Shown one piece after another: positions 8,233 to 16,544 of a stretch of 64,000 nt of DNA. The stretch lies in NCBI GenBank assembly GCA_029027825.1, contig CP093399.1:806001-870000 (forward strand). Reading direction: 5' to 3'. Each line of letters starts with the position of its first letter. Position 1 is the first letter of the stretch. The stretch comes from Rs1 sp029027825 (GTDB lineage: Bacteria; Pseudomonadota; Gammaproteobacteria; Pseudomonadales; Balneatricaceae). The notes below the pieces were generated by a model, which searched no databases, was not told the DNA's origin, and saw nothing but the letters and a program-made list of their open reading frames with translations. The position numbers and the translations under genes are program-made.

Positions 8233-8976
8233 TTGGATGAATTGAAATTAGATATTTTGTATGAAGACGGCGATGTGATTGCGGTCAATAAACCGGCCGG
8301 GCTGTTAACTCATCCCAGCTGGCTGACCAAGAAAGGTACCTTAAATGTTGTTTCAATGTTGAAAGAGTATTTGAATAATGCACCTGTACACACAGTACAT
8401 CGTCTGGATAGAGCTACTTCAGGAGTGCTACTGATCGCAAAAAATAAGCGCGCGGCTCAATGTTTATCTGCTGATTTTGCCGCGCATACAGTGCAAAAAA
8501 GTTACCTTTGCGTGGTTAGGGGCTATGCCCCGGAAGAGGGGGTTATAGATTATCCCCTTAAATACAAGCATGACAAAAAAGCAGAGCCATTCGCACTGCT
8601 TAATCAGCCGGCGCAGTCTGCGGTTACCCACTTTCAGCGCCTCTCTACCATTGAATTACCGATTAGTGTTGGCAAATGGCCGACTGCCAGATATTCACTG
8701 CTCAGAGCTATGCCTAAAACAGGTAGAAAGCACCAGTTAAGGCGACATTTTAAGCATATACTTTGCCCGATAGTAGGGGATACCAATTATGGCGAAGGCC
8801 GGCACAATGTTTTGTTTCGTCGCTGCTTTCAAATAAATAGACTGTTGTTAATGGCGACAGATATAACCTTTATACACCCCAGTGAATTTAAAAAAATAAC
8901 CATCAGAGCGCCACTTTCGGTAGAGGTTAGTCAGCTATTTGTGGAGTTAGGTTGGGAAAAATTTATTGATCACTAA
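8233..8976 (+). CDS. truC: tRNA pseudouridine(65) synthase TruC-like
   Basis: RluA-family pseudouridine synthase. The catalytic motif HRLDRATSG is at residues 56-64, with Asp59 the nucleophile, and RKHQLRRHF is the typical downstream motif. The ATSG variant and the length of 247 residues fit TruC, which modifies U65 of tRNA-Ile and tRNA-Asp; another small RluA-type enzyme is possible. The start is TTG at 8233, because the conserved N-terminal strand begins only a few residues later. It is divergent from yccA across a 91-bp shared promoter region. Confidence 0.83.
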   Translation: MDELKLDILYEDGDVIAVNKPAGLLTHPSWLTKKGTLNVVSMLKEYLNNAPVHTVHRLDRATSGVLLIAKNKRAAQCLSADFAAHTVQKSYLCVVRGYAPEEGVIDYPLKYKHDKKAEPFALLNQPAQSAVTHFQRLSTIELPISVGKWPTARYSLLRAMPKTGRKHQLRRHFKHILCPIVGDTNYGEGRHNVLFRRCFQINRLLLMATDITFIHPSEFKKITIRAPLSVEVSQLFVELGWEKFIDH

Positions 8977-9384
8977 TCGATATTTTTTGGAGTGTGAGTG
9001 AACTGTTACTTAAAACATAATATTTGAGTGTTTAAAGGGAGTTTGGGTATGATTAGTCGGGCAAACTAGTTATTCTTTGCAATTAATTGTCAGCGATGAA
9101 AGAGGTTGGCTTTCGGTCGGTAATTATTAGTTGTTTTGAAGATGTTATTTATTCAATTTTAGTGCCGCTGGCATCAGTTGTTTGCAATAACTAAATTGCT
9201 AGCTTGAATGAGCGCTCTATCGAAACAGTAGCGCGTTTATCGGCAGGCTCTGATAGTCAAAGCAGCTAAATACTTGTTAGAACATTAGACAGGCAGTACA
9301 AGTGTCAGTAATTTTATTAAACATCTGAATACGAACTCTTTTTTTGAGTGCGCGGTTTGGGTGATAAGCATAAGAGACATCTCA
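8977..9384. other. Gene-free region upstream of mtnN
   Basis: About 400 bp without a credible coding frame, tRNA or obvious repeat. AT-rich throughout. I see no confident promoter or hairpin. Confidence 0.4.
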
Positions 9385-10140
9385 ATGGCAGATATGCAAT
9401 CTTTAGAATCTATACTAGAAAAAAATACAAATATAAAAGTTGGCATTATAGCGGCAATGCAGCAAGAGATTAAAATCTTACGCGACAGCTTAATGGACCG
9501 CAAAGAACATAAGCTGGCAGGTTTTAGTTTATACACAGGCACCTTAGATGGTGTGTCAGTGGTCTTGTTGCAATCAGGTATTGGAAAAGTCAACGCATCT
9601 GTTAGCACAACCTTGATGTTGCAGCAGTTTTCCCCGGACTGTATTATTAATACAGGTTCTGCAGGTGGCTGTGATGAGTCCTTAAACGTGGGTGATGTGG
9701 TGATTTCATCTGAGCTAATTCATCATGATGTCGATGTGACAGCCTTTGGTTATGCGCTGGGGCAAATGGCTAGAATGCCAGTTACTTATGTTCCTGATGA
9801 GTTGTTAGCCGAAGTTGCCGCTCAGTGCGTAGCCTCTATAGAGGGAGTGAAAACAGTGCGTGGTTTGATCGCCACCGGTGATACATTTGTCAGTGATCCT
9901 GAAAAAGTCGCGCAGATTAAAGCAGCTTTTCCAAGTGTTAAAGCGGTGGAAATGGAAGCGGCAGCTATAGCGCAAACATGTTTTTTGTTTGGCACGCCTT
10001 TTCTGGTAGTTCGGGCGCTCTCGGATATAGCGGGAAAATCATCAAACTTGTCTTTCGCCGATTTTATTGAAACAGCATCAACACATTCTGCAAACATGGT
10101 AAGAGCTATCGTGGTAAAACTTGCCAATAATTCGCAGTGA
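9385..10140 (+). CDS. mtnN: 5'-methylthioadenosine/S-adenosylhomocysteine nucleosidase
   Basis: Hydrolyses methylthioadenosine and S-adenosylhomocysteine to adenine plus a ribose derivative. It feeds methionine salvage and, with LuxS if present, AI-2 formation. The core starts IKVGIIAAMQQEI, which contains the N-terminal catalytic glutamate. VEMEAAAIAQ carries the ribose-binding Met-Glu, and RALSDIAG carries the catalytic aspartate. A GTG start at 9361 is possible, but I prefer the ATG at 9385 (AAGAGA upstream). That gives 251 residues, about 20 more than E. coli because of a polar N-terminal extension. Confidence 0.92.
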   Translation: MADMQSLESILEKNTNIKVGIIAAMQQEIKILRDSLMDRKEHKLAGFSLYTGTLDGVSVVLLQSGIGKVNASVSTTLMLQQFSPDCIINTGSAGGCDESLNVGDVVISSELIHHDVDVTAFGYALGQMARMPVTYVPDELLAEVAAQCVASIEGVKTVRGLIATGDTFVSDPEKVAQIKAAFPSVKAVEMEAAAIAQTCFLFGTPFLVVRALSDIAGKSSNLSFADFIETASTHSANMVRAIVVKLANNSQ

Positions 10141-10147
10141 CAACTAT

Positions 10148-10165
10148 GAGGTCTCTGAATAAGTC
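10148..10165. repeat. Family C repeat end (C1)
   Basis: An 18-bp match to the family C terminus (GGAACCTCTGAATAAGTC type), just after the mtnN stop. A matching second end is not clear, though similar bases continue for about 30 bp. Confidence 0.45.
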
Positions 10166-10271
10166 ACGCATGTCTGGTGCATAGAGATCTTTAAAGTAAG
10201 CAGAATGGTAGGTAGTACCCAGTAATATTTGAAATATATACAATATGTTGGTGGTTTTAGGCCGGTAAGCT

Positions 10272-10490
10272 ATGAATAAAGTCGTGATAAATATCAGTAT
10301 TACTAGTGAAGAGTTCCTTAAGCAGTATCGTCTTCCCAAGTGTATGGTTAATACTGTTGCTCGGGATGGCCGCAGTATTCAGTTTCCCGCCAATATTCTA
10401 AAGCCATTTTTGCTGCACAATGGCATTAGTGGCAGTTTTTGTATTTATTTCGATCAAGAGGGGAAGTTTCAATCTATCACTCGCTATTAG
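10272..10490 (+). CDS. DUF2835 family small protein
   Basis: A 72-residue protein with the DUF2835 pattern: GRSIQFPANILKPFL, then the NGISGSF...F block and a C-terminal GKF...ITRY. Function is unknown; these proteins are small, soluble and common in gammaproteobacteria. Its stop codon overlaps that of the convergent antiporter gene, so the two transcripts must run into each other. It follows mtnN by about 130 bp and may share its transcript. Confidence 0.8.
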   Translation: MNKVVINISITSEEFLKQYRLPKCMVNTVARDGRSIQFPANILKPFLLHNGISGSFCIYFDQEGKFQSITRY

Positions 10491-11659
10491 TCTCTTCTTA
10501 ACTCATCCTTGATCGCGATCGGGGAGGGGAAATTTAGCAGTACAATATAAGAGGAGAGTAGAAAAGTTAGGATTGCCGTGGCTTGAATGATATGCGATGC
10601 AATCACCCCTATCATAGATGAGCTGGCTGCTACATAGGCGATCAGTAATGAAAATTCGCTGGTTTGTCCCAGCCTAAATCCGACTTCCCAACTCATCGAA
10701 CTATCCTCTTTAATTCTGAGTAAGAAGAACCTGAAAATAATAGGTTTTAGACTCACCACTGCTAACGCAAGTACTATAGCAGGTAGTGCTACATCACTCA
10801 CCAGACTTAAATCAAAGCTGGCGCCAATTGAGAAAAAGAACAAAATCAAAAAGAAGTCGCGCAGTGGTTTTAGATGGGTTGCGATATATTGCGATATTGG
10901 GCTAGATGCAAGTGATACGCCGGCGATAAAAGCGCCCATTTCCGCTGATAAGCCAACTAGTTGTGCGCCTTCTGCCATGCCGAGGCACCAGCCAATCGCC
11001 AGTAAAAAAATGTACTCATGAAAGCGATCAAAGCGTTGAATTAAAGGCAGAATCACAAATCTGATCATTAAAAAAGCGGCATAAGTGAGTAGGGGCATGG
11101 CAATCAGAGGTTTGAGCATTGCCAGTGCGCTTGGCTGGTCAGTACCTTGATTCGCATGAATGACGATTAAAACGATGATCGCAATAATGTCTTGCAGCAA
11201 GAGCAAACCGACCACTAATTCACCGACATGGCGGTGATGAAGTACTGTGGTAGGTAGCAGTTTTATGCCAATAATGGTGCTGGAAAACATGAGTGACAAG
11301 CCAACTATTGACGATTCTAAATGCGTCAAACCAAACAACCAGCTGAGTCCAAAGCCAATTGAGAAAAAGGCGATAGAGCTGCCGATGGCTACAGAGCTGG
11401 CTTTCTTTAGCATGGCGACCAAATGGGAGGGCTGCATATCTAGGCCCAGTAAAAACAGTAAAAAAATAATTCCCACGTGAGAGGTGTCTTGTAGCAAGCT
11501 AGTATCGGAAATAAAGCTATAGCCATAGGGACCTAATAGTGCCCCAAGCACTATGTAAGCAACCAGCAAAGGTTGTTTTGTATACAGGGCCACTGTGGCT
11601 ACACAAGCGGCGCCGGTGAAAATTAGAAATAGCGAAAAGACAAAAGATTGATCAGCCAA
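10487..11659 (-). CDS. CPA2-family cation:proton antiporter
   Basis: Inner-membrane monovalent cation/proton antiporter of the Kef/CPA2 type. It has about 11-12 membrane segments over 390 residues, with LLFLLGLDMQPSHL and the later AEMGAFIAGVSLA typical of the family. The C-terminal RCK/TrkA-N domain of KefB/KefC is absent, so it is likely not gated by NAD or glutathione through that domain. The start codon is TTG (11657-11659), preceded by GGAGC. The ion (potassium or sodium) cannot be told from sequence. Confidence 0.87.
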   Translation of the reverse strand: MADQSFVFSLFLIFTGAACVATVALYTKQPLLVAYIVLGALLGPYGYSFISDTSLLQDTSHVGIIFLLFLLGLDMQPSHLVAMLKKASSVAIGSSIAFFSIGFGLSWLFGLTHLESSIVGLSLMFSSTIIGIKLLPTTVLHHRHVGELVVGLLLLQDIIAIIVLIVIHANQGTDQPSALAMLKPLIAMPLLTYAAFLMIRFVILPLIQRFDRFHEYIFLLAIGWCLGMAEGAQLVGLSAEMGAFIAGVSLASSPISQYIATHLKPLRDFFLILFFFSIGASFDLSLVSDVALPAIVLALAVVSLKPIIFRFFLLRIKEDSSMSWEVGFRLGQTSEFSLLIAYVAASSSMIGVIASHIIQATAILTFLLSSYIVLLNFPSPIAIKDELRRD

Positions 11660-12236
11660 AATTAATAAGCTCCGCAGGCAGCTGGTGACAAGGCGAAAAA
11701 ATAAGTATATCAGATGCTTCGGATAAGCGGATGTTAAGCATTAAGAAATGTGTTTGATTTATAGCCGGTGAAAAATAATGCCCATTGAAGTAGTTTGGAA
11801 ATAGCAGATTAGACCTAATAATTGCTTGAACATTATTATTGAATAAAGAATATACCCGACTGATTTACTCAAGTATAAAATCGGTGTATTCTGGAGCGAT
11901 CTTTTACGGATTAGCTTGCTGTATTCTGCCAAAAAGAGCAGCGCAGGCAATTAAACTAGGTACTGAATGTAAATAGAGTGGTTTTATCGATACACAGACT
12001 TGTGCCGATGCCATTCAGAGACCTCATTCAATTATTTAACGTGTCAGTTGCTTAGAGTGTTTGGTTATTGCAGATATTCGAATGTAGCGGCTGTCAGGTT
12101 GAATAAAGCAAACGTTGGTACTATCTGTGAGTGTTGGAGTGGGCCAGTGGCTAACGAATTTTTTGCTTCGTTAGTCGCAAGAATAATTATACGAACTGTG
12201 TAGTCAGCATAACGATATGCTAATCAAGGTGTTTAA
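11660..12236. other. Gene-free region between the antiporter and nfuA
   Basis: A gap of 577 bp between divergent genes, so it must hold promoters for both. Two short frames here (11759-11950 minus and 12000-12203 plus) have no family features and atypical composition, and I do not call them. No tRNA or clear repeat. Confidence 0.45.
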
Positions 12237-12830
12237 ATGAATATAGAAGTGACAAAGGCAGCTGAAGAGTATTTAGCTGATTTATTAGAAAAGCAAGAAG
12301 TTGCAGGTATGGCGGTACGTATGTTTGTCACCCAGCCAGGTACTCCATATGCTGAAACATGTCTCGCTTATTGTAAGCCTGAGGAAATAATTGAAGATGA
12401 CATAATAATGGAGCTGACTAAGTTACGTTTCTATTTTGAAAAAAATAGCCTTCAATATTTGGAAGAGGCGACGGTTGACTACGCTGAAGATAGAATGGGA
12501 GGCCAGCTAACAATTAAGGCCCCCAACGCGAAAGTTCCAAAAGTCTCAGCAGATAGCCCGCTGGAAGAGCAGGTAAACTATATTCTCTACACTGAAATTA
12601 ACCCAGGGTTAGCTTCACATGGTGGTGAAGTTAGTTTGGTAGATTTAATTGAACAAGATGAAGGGCACGTAGCAGTGTTGAAATTTGGTGGTGGTTGCCA
12701 GGGCTGTAGTGCCGTTGATATGACGTTGAAAGATGGCGTTGAGAAAACTTTACTAGGAAAAGTACCGGGATTGATTGCGGTCAAAGATGAAACGGATCAT
12801 TCAGTGACGACTAACGCTTACTATCAATAA
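12237..12830 (+). CDS. nfuA: Fe-S biogenesis protein NfuA
   Basis: Carrier and repair scaffold that delivers 4Fe-4S clusters to targets such as lipoyl synthase and aconitase. Residues 1-95 are the degenerate A-type (HesB/IscA-like) domain lacking cluster cysteines. Residues about 108-190 are the Nfu domain with the motif GGCQGCS (Cys154 and Cys157), which binds a cluster at a dimer interface. At 197 residues it is the usual length. No other Fe-S assembly gene is adjacent. Confidence 0.96.
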   Translation: MNIEVTKAAEEYLADLLEKQEVAGMAVRMFVTQPGTPYAETCLAYCKPEEIIEDDIIMELTKLRFYFEKNSLQYLEEATVDYAEDRMGGQLTIKAPNAKVPKVSADSPLEEQVNYILYTEINPGLASHGGEVSLVDLIEQDEGHVAVLKFGGGCQGCSAVDMTLKDGVEKTLLGKVPGLIAVKDETDHSVTTNAYYQ

Positions 12831-13196
12831 GAAGAACGACTGTTATAAATGTAGCGCTTGAATTCAACTATATAAGCTCCCGAGGGGATTTGTATATTTT
12901 TTCCTATAGAAATAAAGGCCGATAAAGGGCAAAATTGCCCTTTATCGAAAATATCCAAATTGCCAGTGGTAATTGTCAGTCTAGATCTTAGTCGCTAATT
13001 TATAGTGGCTAAATAGTTAATAATAGCTACTAAGATGACAAAAGATACCCTCAGTCCTGTTGTAATCATAAATAACAACCCCATAATTATTGCAACATAA
13101 TCAATATTGTTACTTTCAGCTATATTTAAGTAGTGTGAAAAAAATGTCGTGATTATCTTTTGACATTTACCAGGCAATCTTAAGCTATAACTATTA
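12831..13196. other. Intergenic region after nfuA
   Basis: Contains the nfuA hairpin at 12920 and otherwise no gene that I can support. A 60-codon minus-strand hydrophobic frame (12995-13177) lacks a ribosome site and any family resemblance. Confidence 0.4.
12920..12947 (+). terminator. Perfect palindrome, likely nfuA terminator
   Basis: CGATAAAGGGCAA is followed by its exact complement with only two bases between, giving a 28-bp palindrome about 90 bp past the nfuA stop. The downstream run is AAAATAT rather than T-rich, so it could instead be a protein-binding palindrome or mRNA-stabilising hairpin. Confidence 0.5.
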
Positions 13197-13266
13197 CCTG
13201 AATCCGTAACTTCAAAGTGAATACAGAGCTTGCGCTATGTGATGCAGTAGAAGTCACTGATTCAGG
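13197..13266. repeat. Family A element, short form (A3)
   Basis: A 70-bp imperfect palindrome with CCTGAATC-type ends in inverted orientation. The flanking pentamers TATTA and TATAA differ at one position, compatible with a decayed 5-bp target duplication. It lies in the lon upstream region. Confidence 0.7.
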
Positions 13267-13420
13267 TATAATTAAAAGACCTTGTGAGAAGTAGCGAGCA
13301 TAGTAGTCTTACATAGATCTTATTAAACCTTTCGCGATGTGTTGGTAGACAACAGCGCTTGCAGGTTTTATATAATTATTGCGCCTCTTTATCTTTGTGG
13401 GGTGCATGTTAGAGGAAATC

Positions 13421-15850
13421 ATGATGGATAATCTAGAAGAATCCCAAAATCAAAAAAACATTGTCTTGCCCGTCTTGCCTTTAAGGGATGTGGTTGTTTA
13501 CCCCCATATGGTAATACCTCTCTTTGTCGGTAGAGATAAATCAATACAAGCGTTGGAAGCTGCTATGGCTGGTGGCAAAGAAATACTGTTACTCGCTCAG
13601 AAAAAAGCGGCAGATGATGAGCCGAATATAAAAGATTTATACTCTACGGGAACAGTGGCAAGTATTTTACAGATGCTTAAACTTCCAGATGGAACCGTTA
13701 AAGTATTAGTCGAAGGAGACTGCAGAGCTAAAGTTACGTCGATAATAGAGACCGAAAATTATTTTTCAGCTCAACTTGATATATTGGATCTGCAAAATTC
13801 AGCAGATGCCGAAAGTGAAATATATAAGCGCACTGCGTTGCAGCAGTTTGAGCGTTTTGTGCAAGTCAATAAGAAAATCCCATCCGAAGTTCTCTCTTCC
13901 TTACAAAATATTGAAGAGATCGGCCGTTTAGCAGACACAATTGCCGCCCATATGTCTTTAAAGCTTCATGAAAAGCAGAGTATTCTGGAAATGCTCGATG
14001 ATACTAAGCGCCTTGAGCATTTAATGTCATTAATGGAAGTAGAAATAGACTTGGTGGAAGTTGAAAAACGTATTCGTGGGCGTGTCAAAAAACAAATGGA
14101 GAAAAGTCAGCGCGAATACTATTTAAATGAACAAATGAAAGCTATCCAAAAAGAGCTTGGTGATCTTGATGGCAATGTCAGTAATGATATAGATGATCTT
14201 AAAGATAGAATTGAACAAGCTGGAATGCCAAAAGAAGCGAAAGATAAAACCATTTCTGAATACAATAAACTACAAATGATGTCGCCTATGTCTGCAGAAG
14301 CGACGGTGGTTCGAAGTTACATTGATTGGATGTTGCAAGTTCCCTGGACGAAACGCTCAAAGTTACGTAATGATATGAGTCGTGCAGAGCAGATCCTCAA
14401 TCAGGATCATTTTGGTCTTGAAGAAGTTAAAGAGCGTATTCTTGAGTATTTGGCGGTTCAGCAGCGAGTTAAAAAATTAAAAGGACCAATATTGTGCTTG
14501 GTTGGGCCTCCGGGAGTTGGTAAAACATCTTTAGGTAAATCAATCGCTCGTGCCACTAATCGTAAATACGTGCGTATGGCGTTGGGGGGAGTGCGTGACG
14601 AGGCAGAAGTGCGCGGGCATCGTCGAACCTATATTGGTTCGCTACCAGGAAAAATAATTCAGAAAATGGCAAAAGCAGGGTCTAAAAACCCGTTATTTTT
14701 GCTAGATGAAATAGACAAAATGGGTATGGATTCACGCGGGGACCCATCATCCGCACTATTAGAAGTATTAGATCCAGAACAAAACACGACATTCAACGAT
14801 CATTACTTAGAGGTAGATTATGACCTTTCAGATGTAATGTTTGTCTGTACCGCAAACTCTATGAATATCCCAGGTCCATTATTAGATCGTATGGAGTTGA
14901 TTAGAATTCCAGGTTATACGGAAGATGAAAAGCAAAATATAGCGATAAAATACCTATTGCCGAAGCAGCTCAAACAGCATGGTTTAAAAGACACAGAAAT
15001 AATTATTGAGCCAGAAGCCATCCTTGATTTGATTCACTACTATACTCGTGAAGCGGGTGTGCGTTCACTGGAGCGGGAAATTGCAAAGATTTGCCGTAAA
15101 TCAGTAAAAGATTTATCAATGAAAAAAATTGAGCATGGGTATATCGTTAATTCTGCCAATATTGAAAAATACAGTGGTGTGCGCAAGTTTAGTTTTGGTT
15201 TGTCGGAAAAAGAAAACTTGGTCGGACAAGTGACAGGCTTGGCTTGGACATCTGTAGGTGGAGAGTTGCTGAGCATAGAAGCTTCAGTGGTCCCAGGTAA
15301 AGGCAGGCAAGTTACGACGGGCTGTCTAGGTGATGTTATGAAGGAGTCGATACAAGCTGCGATGACAGTGGTTAGGTCTAGAGCAGACTCTCTGGGTATT
15401 AAATCTGAATTTCATGAAAAGCAGGATGTGCATATTCACGTTCCTGAAGGCGCTACTCCTAAAGATGGCCCCAGTGCTGGTATAGGTATGTGTACGGCTC
15501 TAGTTTCGGCTCTAACAGGCATACCAGTCGTTGCAGATGTAGCAATGACAGGTGAAATAACCTTACGCGGCCAAGTGCTGCCTATTGGTGGTTTAAAAGA
15601 GAAATTGCTAGCGGCGCATAGGGGAGGTATCAAAACGGTTATTATCCCTCATGAAAATGAAAAGGACCTAAAAGAAATTCCAGATAATATAAAAGCGGAC
15701 CTAAAAGTTATTCCAGTGAAGTGGATTGATCAAGTTTTAGAGATAGCTTTAACCTATGCGCCGACGCCCGTGGCCCCTAGCACAAAAAAAACCCTAACAA
15801 CAGATCAAGAAGGGGTAAAAACTCAAACAGGGCAAATAAACACTCACTGA
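13421..15850 (+). CDS. lon: ATP-dependent protease Lon
   Basis: Cytoplasmic AAA+ serine protease that degrades misfolded and regulatory proteins. The N-terminal substrate-binding domain (from VLPLRDVVVYPHMV) is followed by the ATPase with Walker A GPPGVGKT at residues 362-369. The protease domain carries the Ser685-Lys728 catalytic dyad, in GPSAGIG and GLKEKLLAAHRGG. The frame is open to 13379, but AGAGGA sits just before the ATGATG at 13421/13424, so the start is one of those two. Length is about 809 residues, versus 784 in E. coli because of a polar C-terminal tail. lon-hupB-ppiD is conserved gene order. Confidence 0.96.
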   Translation: MMDNLEESQNQKNIVLPVLPLRDVVVYPHMVIPLFVGRDKSIQALEAAMAGGKEILLLAQKKAADDEPNIKDLYSTGTVASILQMLKLPDGTVKVLVEGDCRAKVTSIIETENYFSAQLDILDLQNSADAESEIYKRTALQQFERFVQVNKKIPSEVLSSLQNIEEIGRLADTIAAHMSLKLHEKQSILEMLDDTKRLEHLMSLMEVEIDLVEVEKRIRGRVKKQMEKSQREYYLNEQMKAIQKELGDLDGNVSNDIDDLKDRIEQAGMPKEAKDKTISEYNKLQMMSPMSAEATVVRSYIDWMLQVPWTKRSKLRNDMSRAEQILNQDHFGLEEVKERILEYLAVQQRVKKLKGPILCLVGPPGVGKTSLGKSIARATNRKYVRMALGGVRDEAEVRGHRRTYIGSLPGKIIQKMAKAGSKNPLFLLDEIDKMGMDSRGDPSSALLEVLDPEQNTTFNDHYLEVDYDLSDVMFVCTANSMNIPGPLLDRMELIRIPGYTEDEKQNIAIKYLLPKQLKQHGLKDTEIIIEPEAILDLIHYYTREAGVRSLEREIAKICRKSVKDLSMKKIEHGYIVNSANIEKYSGVRKFSFGLSEKENLVGQVTGLAWTSVGGELLSIEASVVPGKGRQVTTGCLGDVMKESIQAAMTVVRSRADSLGIKSEFHEKQDVHIHVPEGATPKDGPSAGIGMCTALVSALTGIPVVADVAMTGEITLRGQVLPIGGLKEKLLAAHRGGIKTVIIPHENEKDLKEIPDNIKADLKVIPVKWIDQVLEIALTYAPTPVAPSTKKTLTTDQEGVKTQTGQINTH

Positions 15851-15869
15851 TCTGAAAACTAGGCGGAAT

Positions 15870-15895
15870 AAGGGGTTCAGAGCTTGACACCCCTT
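15870..15895 (+). terminator. Hairpin after lon
   Basis: AAGGGGT at 15870-15876 pairs with ACCCCTT at 15889-15895, followed by TCTCT. It is a weak candidate terminator for lon, and its right arm overlaps the hupB -35 box. Confidence 0.4.
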
Positions 15896-15913
15896 TCTCT
15901 CAGTTGGTATAAA
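15884..15913 (+). promoter_or_regulatory. hupB promoter (sigma-70 type)
   Basis: A consensus -35 TTGACA (15884-15889) is followed after 18 bp by TATAAA (15908-15913). This would give a leader of about 70 bases before the hupB GTG start. It is the best sigma-70 promoter I see in the window and suits a highly expressed nucleoid protein. Confidence 0.75.
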
Positions 15914-15988
15914 GTGTCTTGGTATTTATACTGAGCCCAAATAACAGAACAACATAATAATTGACTCGATTATACAAAGGGGAAAACT

Positions 15989-16264
15989 GTGAACAAGTCT
16001 GAATTAATTGACGCAATTGCAGCATCTGCTGACATTCCTAAAGCAGCAGCTGGACGTGCACTAGATGCAACTATGGCAGCAGTAACAGACACTTTAACAA
16101 AAGGTGAATCTGTCGCATTAGTAGGTTTTGGTACATTCTCTGTAAAAGAGCGCGCAGCTCGTACAGGTCGTAATCCACAAACTGGTGAACCAATCCAAAT
16201 TAAAGCTGCTACTTTACCAACTTTCAAGCCAGGTAAAGCTTTAAAGGATGCGGTAAACAAGTAA
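15989..16264 (+). CDS. hupB: DNA-binding protein HU-beta
   Basis: Small nucleoid-associated protein that bends and compacts DNA as a dimer. The 91-residue sequence begins MNKSELIDAIAASADIPK. It has the HU core with GFGTFSVKERAARTGRNPQTGE, which includes the RNPQTG arm that inserts a proline into the minor groove. The start is GTG at 15989 with AAGGGGA upstream. It follows lon, as in many proteobacteria, and has its own strong promoter. Confidence 0.97.
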   Translation: MNKSELIDAIAASADIPKAAAGRALDATMAAVTDTLTKGESVALVGFGTFSVKERAARTGRNPQTGEPIQIKAATLPTFKPGKALKDAVNK

Positions 16265-16288
16265 GACATTAGTAATAGGTTTATTTAA

Positions 16289-16365
16289 GGAGTGGTAGTT
16301 CAGTTGGTTAGAATACCTGCCTGTCACGCAGGGGGTCGCGGGTTCGAGTCCCGTCCATTCCGCCA
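16289..16365 (+). tRNA. tRNA-Asp (anticodon GTC)
   Basis: A 77-nt cloverleaf including encoded CCA. The acceptor stem GGAGTGG pairs with CCATTCC with one G-U pair. The anticodon stem CCTGC/GCAGG encloses CTGTCAC with GTC at 16323-16325, and the T loop reads TTCGAGT. It lies 24 bp after the hupB stop and may be processed from the hupB transcript. Confidence 0.97.
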
Positions 16366-16419
16366 AATACAAATAGTCTAGTAGTGATTTGGTTAGTGCT
16401 AGACAATTTATATTACCTA

Positions 16420-16450
16420 GGCGTATTCATTTGAATACGCCTTTTTTTTT
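16420..16450 (+). terminator. Rho-independent terminator after tRNA-Asp
   Basis: GGCGTATTCA (16420-16429) pairs perfectly with TGAATACGCC (16432-16441), followed by nine T residues. It ends the hupB/tRNA-Asp unit before ppiD. Confidence 0.92.
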
Positions 16451-16544
16451 AAATATTCAAGGTAAATAATAACGACAATCAATGCTAATTATTTTTGATA
16501 TAGTATTTGTTGCCAGTTATCTTTTCGTTTTTTGAGGTGTAATC

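Noticed and set aside
11759..11950. 63-codon minus-strand frame
   Set aside because: No ribosome site or domain; composition like surrounding non-coding DNA.
12000..12203. 67-codon plus-strand cysteine-rich frame
   Set aside because: No family resemblance and no ribosome site; lies in the nfuA upstream region and looks like a chance frame.
12995..13177. 60-codon minus-strand hydrophobic frame
   Set aside because: AT-rich DNA yields such frames by chance; no start signal and no neighbour logic.
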